Below the pieces are notes generated by a model. It worked only from the letters and a program-made list of their open reading frames with translations, did no database searches and was not told the DNA's origin. Source: Calditrichia bacterium (GTDB lineage Bacteria > Calditrichota > Calditrichia > RBG-13-44-9 > J075). Taken from it: DNA of 64,000 nucleotides. Every line of letters begins with the position of its first letter. The first letter of the stretch is position 1. The stretch lies in NCBI GenBank assembly GCA_028284445.1, contig JANQRS010000037.1:18514-82513 (forward strand), given 5' to 3'. Shown here piece by piece: positions 34,002-42,377 of the stretch. Both the position numbers and the translations under genes were made by a program.

Positions 34002-37000
34002 TCATTCCCCCAACGCTTCGGGGCGAATTCGGATTGCATCTGCGATCACCATTCGGCCATCGGTCTTGTCCGAAAGCTGTATGGTGCTTTTGCCGGCATT
34101 GAAGAAAAATCGACCCAGCAATTGCCAGCCGGATTGCACGTTGTCGATGTCGATTTCAACCGGCGCGACAGCGTCAGCATGCTTGATATAGTAGGTGTAG
34201 ACCCCCCAATAATTGCTGTCCTGTCCGCGACGCCGTTGCCAGGACGTCAGCAACTGCTCGCGTTCCGGTACGTAGGTATAGATTTCATAATGACCCTTTT
34301 CAGGAATCTCGATTTCCCAGGTTGCCCGAAACTCGTCGTTGCCTGGGCGGATATAGTATGCTGAGTTGACGTATTCTCCATACAATCCCGGATTCTTGAA
34401 CAAGTGCCACTGTGCAGGTGGCCGCCAGTAGCGCAGGCCGCGATAAACTTCTGTCTCCAGCGTGTCGTTGCGGTGTATCCAGCGCTTCAGGATGCTGGTG
34501 TATTCCGGACTCTCATGACTGAAGCCGCGATCGAGGTTGTCGTAAATCAGATCGTGGATATCACCTTGAGGATATTTATGTGTTAACACACGTTCTCCTT
34601 CAAAGCCAACGGTCTTGCGATCGAGAATCGGTTCTTCAAAATGGATGGTAGTGGCCAGGGGGAGATTGCGGGCCAGTTTTGCATCAATCGTCATCTCAAC
34701 CGGCTCTTCGTCCAGTAAAAAACTGAATTGCTTGGTTTGATGGCCTTCCAGTAAAACCAGCTGTTTTTCCGCCTCTGCATTGTTACCTGGCTGTGTTCTG
34801 CCTTCCAATTCCCGAAAGCGATAGCTGATCTCGGCAATACCGGGATTTGGTTCGGTGTTGGATAATTCGACGGTCACCTGGTAGCGGATTCGTTCGCGAT
34901 CGATAATTTTCTGAAGGCGTGATTCACCAACCTTATAGCCGGGCAGCCGGGTTTCGAACAGCCAGTTGTCGAGAATCGGGGCCGGATCGACGTTGGTGCT
35001 TTCTTCAATGATATTGAGGATGCTGTCTATCGCCAGAACTGTAAATGGGTAACGCTCAATTTGCTGTGCTACAACAGCGCGAAGGTCGAGATCTTCGCCA
35101 CGCTTTTCAAGCTGACGAAACAGCGCGCTGCCGCTAATTCTCAAGGCATTGGTCTTTAAGTCCCTGGTTTGAAGGCTATCTTGCAGAAACTCATTCAGAC
35201 TTTGCGTGGAGAGCGATCGGCTGACTTTCTCGTCGTCACTGAGTCCGCCCTGCCATATCCGCTTCACCCGGCTCCTGCTGATCAGGCTGGCATAGTGGCC
35301 TTCCAGCGCGGAGTGGAATAGTGGCCAGCGCTCTGACTCGAAGAAAGATGGAAAGCTAATGTAGCTTGCGGTAAGCAGGTGATCTCGTGAATCATCAACC
35401 AGGTCGTCGCCCGGCCGGAGCCACTGCCACTCCGGCACGGCGGTAAATGTGTCCCGGAAGAAGCGCTCAAACATATTGGTTTGTTGCTCAATTTCTGTAA
35501 ATGTCTGATTGCTGCGCCTTTCGCTCCACTCGGTATTGCGCTGCATACGGGTTAGATCCGCTCTCTCAAGCAAGGTGCCGCGCTCATTCACCCAGAGTTG
35601 TTCGGGCTGATGACTGTCGCTGGCGAGCCGCCATAGACGCTTGTATGGATAGAATTGGGCCGGGACCTCAACCAGACTGAAGCGCTGAAACGGATAGCTG
35701 AGCCCCAGTTTGCGTTCAAAATCGAGGCGAATTTCCGAGAGTTTTGCCTGGTAAAGGGAATCGGTGATATCGCCCATATAATGCTGGAAATATTCCAGGC
35801 CGCTGAGCACGAAAACACTGCACTCAACTTCGTCTAGCTGCAGTGAAATTTGCTGGTAGTCGCCGATGGCCAGGGATAGCTGCGGCAAAGGTTGTTCCGG
35901 CTCAAATGTCCAGCTGCCATCGTTATTCTCGATCACCTGGCCTTGAGAAATCGGCATTAGATCCGGATGTGTGTTGACGGTCAGTTTGAAATTGATAAAA
36001 TCCCGCTGGATATGATTGGGGAAACCGGCGCCGGGCGCCGGCACCGTCAAGGGATACCAGAGCGCTTCTTCAGTCAGTAGTACGTAGTCATCTTGCAGGA
36101 ACGCCGCCTTTTTATGAACCCGATACGTCCAAACCCGGTATGACCGCTGATGCGTTTCTTCGTCGATATCCGAATAGCAAATTTTTTCGTCGATAGCCCC
36201 GTCATACTGTAATCGCAATGTCTGCGATTTGTTCGGTGGCAGTGCCGGGATCTCATCAAAGTGAATCAGGTGTAAATTTCTATTAAAGGAGATGGGTTGA
36301 CCATCCAGTTCAGCGCTGCGAAGCTGAAGGCCCGGATTCAGCGCCAGATAAAATGTCGAAAGCGGTTCAGGTCCGTCATTAACAATCGCTAGATCCGCCG
36401 TGATTGCCAGTTGATCGCCGCTATGTGATAGCGTCAAATCGCAGTCAGATATGGTCACATTGGGCATACCCAGCACGGCCTGATTTGCCTGTCGCACCTG
36501 GGTGCGAATATCCACGGCGTTGGTATAATATGATAAATAATGATTTCCCAAAACGGAGCTAGCTGTCGCAAGCAGCAGCACTATTGTGATCCCAGTAAGT
36601 CTGAATCCGCGGGTTTGCGGCAGGCGCGGTGACATCAAGGCGCTGGCGATAAGCAGTGCAATACCGGCCAATACATACATGCCACGCTGTGCGAGAAAGT
36701 ATGTCATCTCCGGCATGCCAACGATCTCGGAGAAGAAATGCGGCGTGAAGAACCCATGCGTGTCCGACACCGCATAGTAATCATGGCCAAAATAGAATAA
36801 GGATGTACCGATGAGGCCGAGCGTTAACACAACTGTGACTGCCTGATTGGGGATCAAGCGCATCAGGAAAAAAGTGAGACCGACGATAAAAATGGTGGTC
36901 GGCAAGATCAGGGTGAGTGGATAAAAGATATAAGCCTGCCACATAAAAGGGCTATAGCTGGCGAAAAAGTTGACACCGCAAATGATCGCTAAATTCAACA

Positions 37001-37361
37001 GAACAACAAAAAAGAAGGGGAGAATACTGCCGGCGGCGTTGCCGAAGACCAGCGACAAATTAGAAATGGAGCGAACGCTCAAGACCTCGAGTGAATTAAA
37101 CTTTGTCTCCCGTTTCATAATGTCGCTGGCGACAAAGATCAGGATGGCTGATTGGGCGACGTTGAGCATGGTAAGGAAGAATAGCGGGCCGGATCCTGCC
37201 CAACCGTAAACCGGAAAAGGTGGTCCAAAGGTAAAGTTCCCGAAGGCAAAAGTCATAAAAATGCCGCCGAAACCGGTGGCGCCTATTGCAAAAATACGAA
37301 ATAACCCGCTTCGCAAAACAGTTTTGAACTGATAAAGAGCAACTGACCTGAATTTATTCAC
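34002..37361 (-). CDS. ABC-2 permease fused to inactive M1-like peptidase and golvesin-like domain
   Basis: The 1119-residue protein has about eight membrane segments in residues 1-305 (RIFAIGATGFGGIFMTF; GPLFFLTMLNVAQSAILIFVA; ILPFFFVVLLNLAIICGV; VTVVLTLGLIGTSLFYFG), like ABC-2 permeases. A large M1-aminopeptidase-like region follows (about 320-985; NDGPEPLSTFYLALNPGL, EALWYPLTVPAPG, SLVEVPAQFYPYKRLW), but I find no HEXXH zinc motif, so peptidase activity is unlikely. The last 120 residues (HYEIYTYVPER, YIKHADAVAPVEID, GWQLLGRFFFNAG, VIADAIRIRPE) look like the golvesin C-terminal-type domain. I chose GTG 37361, with AAGGGG 4 nt upstream, over ATG 37412 inside the ATPase gene. It pairs with the ATPase just upstream. 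Confidence 0.9.
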   Translation of the reverse strand: MNKFRSVALYQFKTVLRSGLFRIFAIGATGFGGIFMTFAFGNFTFGPPFPVYGWAGSGPLFFLTMLNVAQSAILIFVASDIMKRETKFNSLEVLSVRSISNLSLVFGNAAGSILPFFFVVLLNLAIICGVNFFASYSPFMWQAYIFYPLTLILPTTIFIVGLTFFLMRLIPNQAVTVVLTLGLIGTSLFYFGHDYYAVSDTHGFFTPHFFSEIVGMPEMTYFLAQRGMYVLAGIALLIASALMSPRLPQTRGFRLTGITIVLLLATASSVLGNHYLSYYTNAVDIRTQVRQANQAVLGMPNVTISDCDLTLSHSGDQLAITADLAIVNDGPEPLSTFYLALNPGLQLRSAELDGQPISFNRNLHLIHFDEIPALPPNKSQTLRLQYDGAIDEKICYSDIDEETHQRSYRVWTYRVHKKAAFLQDDYVLLTEEALWYPLTVPAPGAGFPNHIQRDFINFKLTVNTHPDLMPISQGQVIENNDGSWTFEPEQPLPQLSLAIGDYQQISLQLDEVECSVFVLSGLEYFQHYMGDITDSLYQAKLSEIRLDFERKLGLSYPFQRFSLVEVPAQFYPYKRLWRLASDSHQPEQLWVNERGTLLERADLTRMQRNTEWSERRSNQTFTEIEQQTNMFERFFRDTFTAVPEWQWLRPGDDLVDDSRDHLLTASYISFPSFFESERWPLFHSALEGHYASLISRSRVKRIWQGGLSDDEKVSRSLSTQSLNEFLQDSLQTRDLKTNALRISGSALFRQLEKRGEDLDLRAVVAQQIERYPFTVLAIDSILNIIEESTNVDPAPILDNWLFETRLPGYKVGESRLQKIIDRERIRYQVTVELSNTEPNPGIAEISYRFRELEGRTQPGNNAEAEKQLVLLEGHQTKQFSFLLDEEPVEMTIDAKLARNLPLATTIHFEEPILDRKTVGFEGERVLTHKYPQGDIHDLIYDNLDRGFSHESPEYTSILKRWIHRNDTLETEVYRGLRYWRPPAQWHLFKNPGLYGEYVNSAYYIRPGNDEFRATWEIEIPEKGHYEIYTYVPEREQLLTSWQRRRGQDSNYWGVYTYYIKHADAVAPVEIDIDNVQSGWQLLGRFFFNAGKSTIQLSDKTDGRMVIADAIRIRPEALGE

Positions 37362-37371
37362 ATAACCCCTT

Positions 37372-38247
37372 TTAGAGCCGTTGATCGGTAAAGTATACGT
37401 ATGCATGCTCAAGATTTGGCTCGATTTGGCGGGCGTCGAACCCGCTTACCTTATCGGCCACCACTTCAACTTCCCAGCCGTCGGCAGTTGGAATCGTGGA
37501 AGTTACCGCAAGGTTTTCCCGAATCTCACCCAAGGATGCATCCGGAACACGGAGGCGCCAGGTATGTCCGCGAGCAATGTCGATAAAGTCGTTTGGTCTA
37601 CCGGTGAAGGCCACTTGACCGCGATTCAGTAAGGCCATTTGATTACAAGTACTGGAAATATCATCCACAATATGTGTTGAAAGTAAAATAATGCGGTCAG
37701 ACTGTCCCATGGCAGCGAGAATGTTCCGAAACCGAATACGTTCCTCCGGGTCAAGACCGGTGGTTGGTTCATCAACGATTAGTATGGCTGGATCCCCGAT
37801 TAATGCCTGGGCAATGCCGAGACGCCGCTTCATACCACCGCTCAATTTGTTGGCGAGTTTATCTCTTGCTGTTAGCAAACCGACTTTTTCCAGCAGTTCG
37901 TCAATCAGCATTTGTCGATCCTTACGAGAGATAATGCCGGCGAGCCGCGCGCTGTAATCAAGGAATTCCCAGGACTTTAGCTTTGGGAAATTGCTGAAGC
38001 CTTGTGGAAGGTAGCCAATCTGCTGCCGGATTTCAGCTCGGTGTGCGTTAAGGTCTTTTCCATCAACAGTTATGCCCCCCGACGTGGGTGGCATGAGTGT
38101 GACCAGGATACGCATCAGGCTGGTTTTGCCCGCACCGTTCGGTCCCAACAGGCCAAACAGGCCATCACGGATGGTTAAATTGACATTGTCCAGAGCCTTA
38201 AAGGACTTGCCGTATCGCTTGGTTAAGCCGTTGATGTTGATTTCCAA
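37372..38247 (-). CDS. ABC transporter ATP-binding protein
   Basis: The 291-residue protein has Walker A GPNGAGKTSL, Q-loop GYLPQGF, signature LSGGMKRRLG, Walker B ILIVDEPTTGLD and H-loop STHIVDD, all intact. It is of the ABC-2-partner type and close in sequence to the ATPase domain fused to the RND pump (both have GLFGLLGPNGAGKT-like and TGLDP-ERIRFRN segments), so the two probably arose by duplication. It precedes the permease/M1 gene by 10 nt between its stop and that gene's GTG. Confidence 0.96.
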   Translation of the reverse strand: MEININGLTKRYGKSFKALDNVNLTIRDGLFGLLGPNGAGKTSLMRILVTLMPPTSGGITVDGKDLNAHRAEIRQQIGYLPQGFSNFPKLKSWEFLDYSARLAGIISRKDRQMLIDELLEKVGLLTARDKLANKLSGGMKRRLGIAQALIGDPAILIVDEPTTGLDPEERIRFRNILAAMGQSDRIILLSTHIVDDISSTCNQMALLNRGQVAFTGRPNDFIDIARGHTWRLRVPDASLGEIRENLAVTSTIPTADGWEVEVVADKVSGFDARQIEPNLEHAYVYFTDQRL

Positions 38248-38456
38248 ATGCGGTGCTCCTGAGCATGACTGACAACTAAGTAGACAGATATCTGTCCGAA
38301 AAGTTGCAGCCTCTTTTATTTGTGAAAAGATACGATGGTCGACTGGTTCATCAAAATGATAGGGACATCCTTATGAAATCATGCCTAATTCCTGACCCAT
38401 TTGGGCAGCCACACGATGTAACTTGACAAAATTCCCGAATCTCGCTAATCTTGACA

Positions 38457-39581
38457 ATGAATAGAAGACAATTTCTCGGAATGACAATAGCAAGCGGGTG
38501 GATATTGAATCAAATGATGAGTCGCGATGGGGCTGCCGCCGAGCAAGGTAGTGGAAAAATCAGAAACTGGGCCTGGATAGTAACAGATACCAAGTCAACA
38601 ACAGACGACTGGAAGCGGCGTTTTGCACAAATGAAGTCTTCCGGCATTGATGCGGTTCTACCGCAAATTTATGCCAGTCACAAGGCTTTTTTTGCCAGTG
38701 ATCGACTGCCGGTTGAAAGCGAATGGCTTGAAATGCTTCTTCCTTTGGCAGCAGACGCTGGTTTGGAATGTCATGCCTGGATGTGGTCGATGCCCTGCAA
38801 CAATCCCAAGATTATCGCTGATCATCCTGAATGGTACGTGGTCAATGCCAAGGGAGAGTCGGCTGTTGATAAGCCGGCTTATGTGCCATATTACAAATTT
38901 ATGTGCCCATCCCGGGAAGGCGTGCGCGAGTACGTTCGCGGCAATGTACGTGAGCTCTCGAATAAAGACGGCCTTGCCGGTGTGCATCTGGATTATATTC
39001 GCTTCCCGGATGTCATTTTGCCGGAAGCGCTGCAGCCGAAATACGACATTGTTCAGGACCGTGAATATCCCGAATATGACTACTGCTATTGTGAAAAGTG
39101 CCGGGAGGGGTTTAGCAACGAAACCGGTTTGGATGCCTTCAAACTCAAGAATGAAGCTGAGGTTGATAGCTGGAAGGCATATCGAGCCAGTCTGATTACA
39201 GCCCTGGTGCGTGACAACCTGGTGCCGATTGCCCGTGATGCCGGTAAGGAGATTACCGCGGCAGTCTTTCCCAACTGGTTTCATGTTCGTCAGAAGTGGT
39301 GGGAGTGGGGTCTCAATGCAGTCCTGCCGATGCTGTATCACGGCTTTTATAATGAAGAGATTCCCTGGATAGGGGAGATGACCCGCAGCGGCATTGAGCG
39401 TCTACCGGCAAATACGCCTTACTATAGCGGTCTTTTTGTGCCGCATATCTCTCCTGATAACATGGCTTTAGCGTATCGCACGGCCTTGGATGCCGGGGCG
39501 AAAGGCATTTCTCTATTCAATAGCTCTTCAATGTCAGATGCCCACTGGGAACGTTTATCCGAAGCAGTCAGCGCAAAATAA
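38457..39581 (+). CDS. Putative secreted glycoside hydrolase-like (GHL10-type) protein
   Basis: The 374-residue protein begins MNRRQFLGMTIASGWIL, a twin-arginine-like (RRQFL) signal. It is a TIM-barrel-like protein: DDWKRRFAQMKSSGIDAVLPQIYA, AADAGLECHAWMW, HPEWYVVNAKGE and the GVHLDYIRFPD strand typical of glycosyl-hydrolase-like family 10 (DUF187/GHL10). A CYCEKCREGF motif after it could bind a metal. The Glu or Asp pair for catalysis cannot be assigned. No clear RBS is seen before the ATG; a TTG at 38451 lies just upstream. It is followed 83 nt later by the NagB-like gene, so an amino-sugar link is possible. Confidence 0.82.
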   Translation: MNRRQFLGMTIASGWILNQMMSRDGAAAEQGSGKIRNWAWIVTDTKSTTDDWKRRFAQMKSSGIDAVLPQIYASHKAFFASDRLPVESEWLEMLLPLAADAGLECHAWMWSMPCNNPKIIADHPEWYVVNAKGESAVDKPAYVPYYKFMCPSREGVREYVRGNVRELSNKDGLAGVHLDYIRFPDVILPEALQPKYDIVQDREYPEYDYCYCEKCREGFSNETGLDAFKLKNEAEVDSWKAYRASLITALVRDNLVPIARDAGKEITAAVFPNWFHVRQKWWEWGLNAVLPMLYHGFYNEEIPWIGEMTRSGIERLPANTPYYSGLFVPHISPDNMALAYRTALDAGAKGISLFNSSSMSDAHWERLSEAVSAK

Positions 39582-39664
39582 AAACAGTTTGTTTTGCCTC
39601 CGAACAAACTGTTTTGTATATTAGCTGCGAATGTCTGTTAAAATTGCGAAACGACGAGGAGATC

Positions 39665-42022
39665 ATGGCAAAAAGCAGGCGAAAAGCGCCCATTTCACGT
39701 GTGGAAGCAGTAGCTGCCCGGATGGCAAATGAGGAGTTTATTTACCGACCTACCGAAAAAATTCGAACAATTGTAGTTGAAAATTTCCCGGCCCTGGGAA
39801 AGCTTGCTGCGCTTCGCTTTCTCGAGTGGGCCCAGCATAACCAGGGACGGACGATTGCTCTTCCGACAGGCAAGACCCCTGAACACTTCATTAAGTGGGT
39901 GGGCTGGCTGTTGAGCAACTGGGAAGAAAAGAAAGCCATCAAATTGCTGGAGGAGTTTGAGGTTGATCCCGGCAAGAAGCCGGATATGTCCAGCTTTCAT
40001 TTTGTTCAAATCGACGAGTTTTACCCGATTAACAGTTGGCAGCACAACAGCTTTTATCACTATGTCAACAAATATTACATCGAGCCTTTTGGCCTGGATG
40101 CGGACAAAGCCTTGTTGATTGATCCCAATGCCATCGGACTGCTGGAAGGGGAGACCCTCGACGCAATTTGGCCCGGTCACCTTGTTGATCTGTCACTGCG
40201 GACACGCGTCGCTCACAACGATCTCGAGGAACGGCAGCAGCGAGTGCTGCGGGAAATCGACCAGTGGTGCACCGAGTATGAATCCAAAATTCGCGCTCTC
40301 GGCGGTATCGGTTTCTTCCTCGGCGGCATCGGACCGGACGGTCACATCGGATTTAACGTGCGTGGCTCTGATCATTATTCCACGACGCGCCTGGCGGAGA
40401 CCAACTATGAAACCCAGGCTGCTGCCGCCAGTGATCTCGGTGGTATCGAAATTTCACGCAACAGGCTGGTGATTACAATTGGCCTGCAGACCATCGTTTA
40501 TTCCCCGGATACCACCGCCATAATAATTGCTGCTGGTGAGGCCAAGGCCGGAATTGTGAGAACGGCAATCGAGTCTGAAAAAGCGAACGAAGTGCCTGGC
40601 TCAATATTGCAGGACCTGCCGGGAGCCGCCTTCTACATTACACATGGTGCGGCCAAGCTGCTGACCGAACGCAGCCACTTGTGGCTGTCACGCAAGCCGA
40701 AACTGGATTCTACAGCCCAATTCAATATCGTTAGTAATTGTTCTCTCAGCCTCGGAAAAAAGGTCACAAATTTGACCGAAGCAGATATCCGCACGCATCG
40801 CAGCGGTGACCTTCTGTTGAAAAGCTTGCCTGGGTCCCTGGAGAGTTTTGTTGAGGAAATTGACCGGACCTACAAGCAGCGAATTGACGACGGCATGAAC
40901 GTACGCACCGATGAAGTTTTCCTGCACACAGCCCCGCATCATGATGATATCATGCTGGCATATATGCCGTACCTGGTCCGCCTGATGCGCGAGCAATCCA
41001 ACGTTCATTACTTCAACTATCTGACCAGTGGCTTTAATGCGGTTACCAATCGTTTCATGCATGAGCAGACGGAAAATGCCAAGCACTATATTGCCCGTCC
41101 GGACTTCAAGCAGCTGATCAAAGACGGATATTTTGAACCGCAAAACGTCATTTTCCGCAATCGCGACACCTTGCAGTATCTGGATGGACTGGCTGCCTCA
41201 AATCCCTTCGAAACCAACGAGGGCACTGCCCGGCGTTTTCTGAGGAACCTGGTCGAAATTTACGGTGAAAACTCCGCTGAAGAGCTGCAGACGACCCTCG
41301 ACATGCTAACAGAATATTTCCGTGCACAGTATCCGGGTAAGAAGGATCGTAGCGACATCCAGCGTCTGAAAGGCATGGTGCGGGAATGGGAAGCGGATGT
41401 GCTCTGGGGCTACTTCGGCTTCGGTGCAGAGTCGGTCATTCATTCCCGTCTCGGCTTCTACAAAGGGGATATCTTCACGGAAGAACCGGAAATGAATCGT
41501 GATGTATTGCCGGTTCTGGAGACCCTGAAGCGAGTAAAACCAACGGTTGTGACGGTAGCCCTCGACCCTGAAGGCAGTGGTCCGGATACTCACTACAAGG
41601 TATTGCAGGCGATCTCCACGGCGCTGAAACTTTATATTGAAGAGGAGAAAGACGCAAAGATCGAGGTGTGGGGATACCGCAATGTCTGGTATCGCTATCA
41701 CCCGTCCGAAGCGAATCTTTTTGTGCCGGTCACCTTTAATGCCTGGGCGATCGCAGAAGACTCCTTCCTGAATTCATTCCTATCACAAGCGGAGGCTTCC
41801 TTTCCCAGTTATCAATACGACGGTCCTTTTTCCGGATTGGCCAAGCGAATCCAGGTCGAGCAATACCGCTTCATGAAAACGATTTTGGGGCGTGACTTCT
41901 TCTACCGCAGTCCGGATTCACGGATTCGCAGCACACGTGGCCTGGTCTATCTTAAGGTCATGAATCTTGGTGAGTTCTTCCAGACCTCACGTGAGCTGCG
42001 TAAGTCAACGGAGAATGCGTAG
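39665..42022 (+). CDS. nagB: Glucosamine-6-phosphate deaminase domain fused to PIG-L/LmbE-like domain
   Basis: The 785-residue protein has an N-terminal NagB/SugarP_isomerase domain (about 30-330; TIALPTGKTPEHF, FVQIDEFYPI, GGIGPDGHIGFN, RNRLVITIGLQTI) and a C-terminal PIG-L/LmbE-type domain (about 405-760; EVFLHTAPHHDDIMLAYMPYLV with the HHDD metal motif, ALDPEGSGPDTHYKVL). NagB converts glucosamine-6-phosphate to fructose-6-phosphate and ammonia; PIG-L domains deacetylate N-acetyl sugars. The fusion, known from Bacteroidota, could do deacetylation then deamination. GAGGAGATC upstream fixes ATG 39665. At 785 residues it is longer than the usual 640-670, with an insertion in the PIG-L part. 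Confidence 0.9.
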   Translation: MAKSRRKAPISRVEAVAARMANEEFIYRPTEKIRTIVVENFPALGKLAALRFLEWAQHNQGRTIALPTGKTPEHFIKWVGWLLSNWEEKKAIKLLEEFEVDPGKKPDMSSFHFVQIDEFYPINSWQHNSFYHYVNKYYIEPFGLDADKALLIDPNAIGLLEGETLDAIWPGHLVDLSLRTRVAHNDLEERQQRVLREIDQWCTEYESKIRALGGIGFFLGGIGPDGHIGFNVRGSDHYSTTRLAETNYETQAAAASDLGGIEISRNRLVITIGLQTIVYSPDTTAIIIAAGEAKAGIVRTAIESEKANEVPGSILQDLPGAAFYITHGAAKLLTERSHLWLSRKPKLDSTAQFNIVSNCSLSLGKKVTNLTEADIRTHRSGDLLLKSLPGSLESFVEEIDRTYKQRIDDGMNVRTDEVFLHTAPHHDDIMLAYMPYLVRLMREQSNVHYFNYLTSGFNAVTNRFMHEQTENAKHYIARPDFKQLIKDGYFEPQNVIFRNRDTLQYLDGLAASNPFETNEGTARRFLRNLVEIYGENSAEELQTTLDMLTEYFRAQYPGKKDRSDIQRLKGMVREWEADVLWGYFGFGAESVIHSRLGFYKGDIFTEEPEMNRDVLPVLETLKRVKPTVVTVALDPEGSGPDTHYKVLQAISTALKLYIEEEKDAKIEVWGYRNVWYRYHPSEANLFVPVTFNAWAIAEDSFLNSFLSQAEASFPSYQYDGPFSGLAKRIQVEQYRFMKTILGRDFFYRSPDSRIRSTRGLVYLKVMNLGEFFQTSRELRKSTENA

Positions 42023-42061
42023 AGGGGCTAAACCCCAAATTCCAAAAGGATAAATTCCAAA

Positions 42062-42109
42062 CAAGTCCCCCCTCTATCTCCCCCGGGGGGAGATAGAGGG
42101 GGGACTTGT
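42062..42109. repeat. Near-perfect intergenic palindrome
   Basis: A 24-nt arm each side: CAAGTCCCCCC, CTCTATCTCCCCC and its exact complement, meeting at CCGG with no loop. This is the best-preserved copy of the CTATCTCC family. It lies 40 nt after the nagB stop; AATTCCAA-type repeats flank it on the left (42037-42059). Confidence 0.9.
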
Positions 42110-42267
42110 ATCAGTGTTGAAAATTGCAATTCTCCATAAAATTGTATTGGGTAATTAGCTCTCAACCAGTATTTTGTACAAGCAGTGACATCTGGCGTTG
42201 CTGTTAGACTGGTCGGTATTTTGCATTCCCGCTTGATTTACGAACTGACATCGCTCTTGTAGGCAAG

Positions 42268-42355
42268 ATTTCCGGAAGAGGAGCTTCCGGAAATAGGGGA
42301 ATATACCGCCTCAGTCTTTTGGGTATGACAAGCTTGGGGAGCTTGTGGAAACAAG
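42268..42355 (+). promoter_or_regulatory. Structured leader with three hairpins, two mutually exclusive
   Basis: Hairpin 1 is an 11-bp perfect stem (ATTTCCGGAAG / CTTCCGGAAT-type, 42268-42294) with AGGAG in its 5-nt loop. Hairpin 2 is ACAAGCT/AGCTTGT (42328-42346). Hairpin 3 is CTTGT/ACAAG with loop GGAA (42342-42355). Hairpins 2 and 3 share 42342-42346, so only one can form. They end about 25 nt before the propeller gene start. Confidence 0.45.
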
Positions 42356-42377
42356 GACTAAATGAGTGGAGTGTATC

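Noticed and set aside
37362..37412. ATG 37412 as start of the permease/M1 gene
   Set aside because: It would overlap the ATPase gene by 41 nt with no RBS; GTG 37361 follows AAGGGG and begins at the conserved N-terminal helix.
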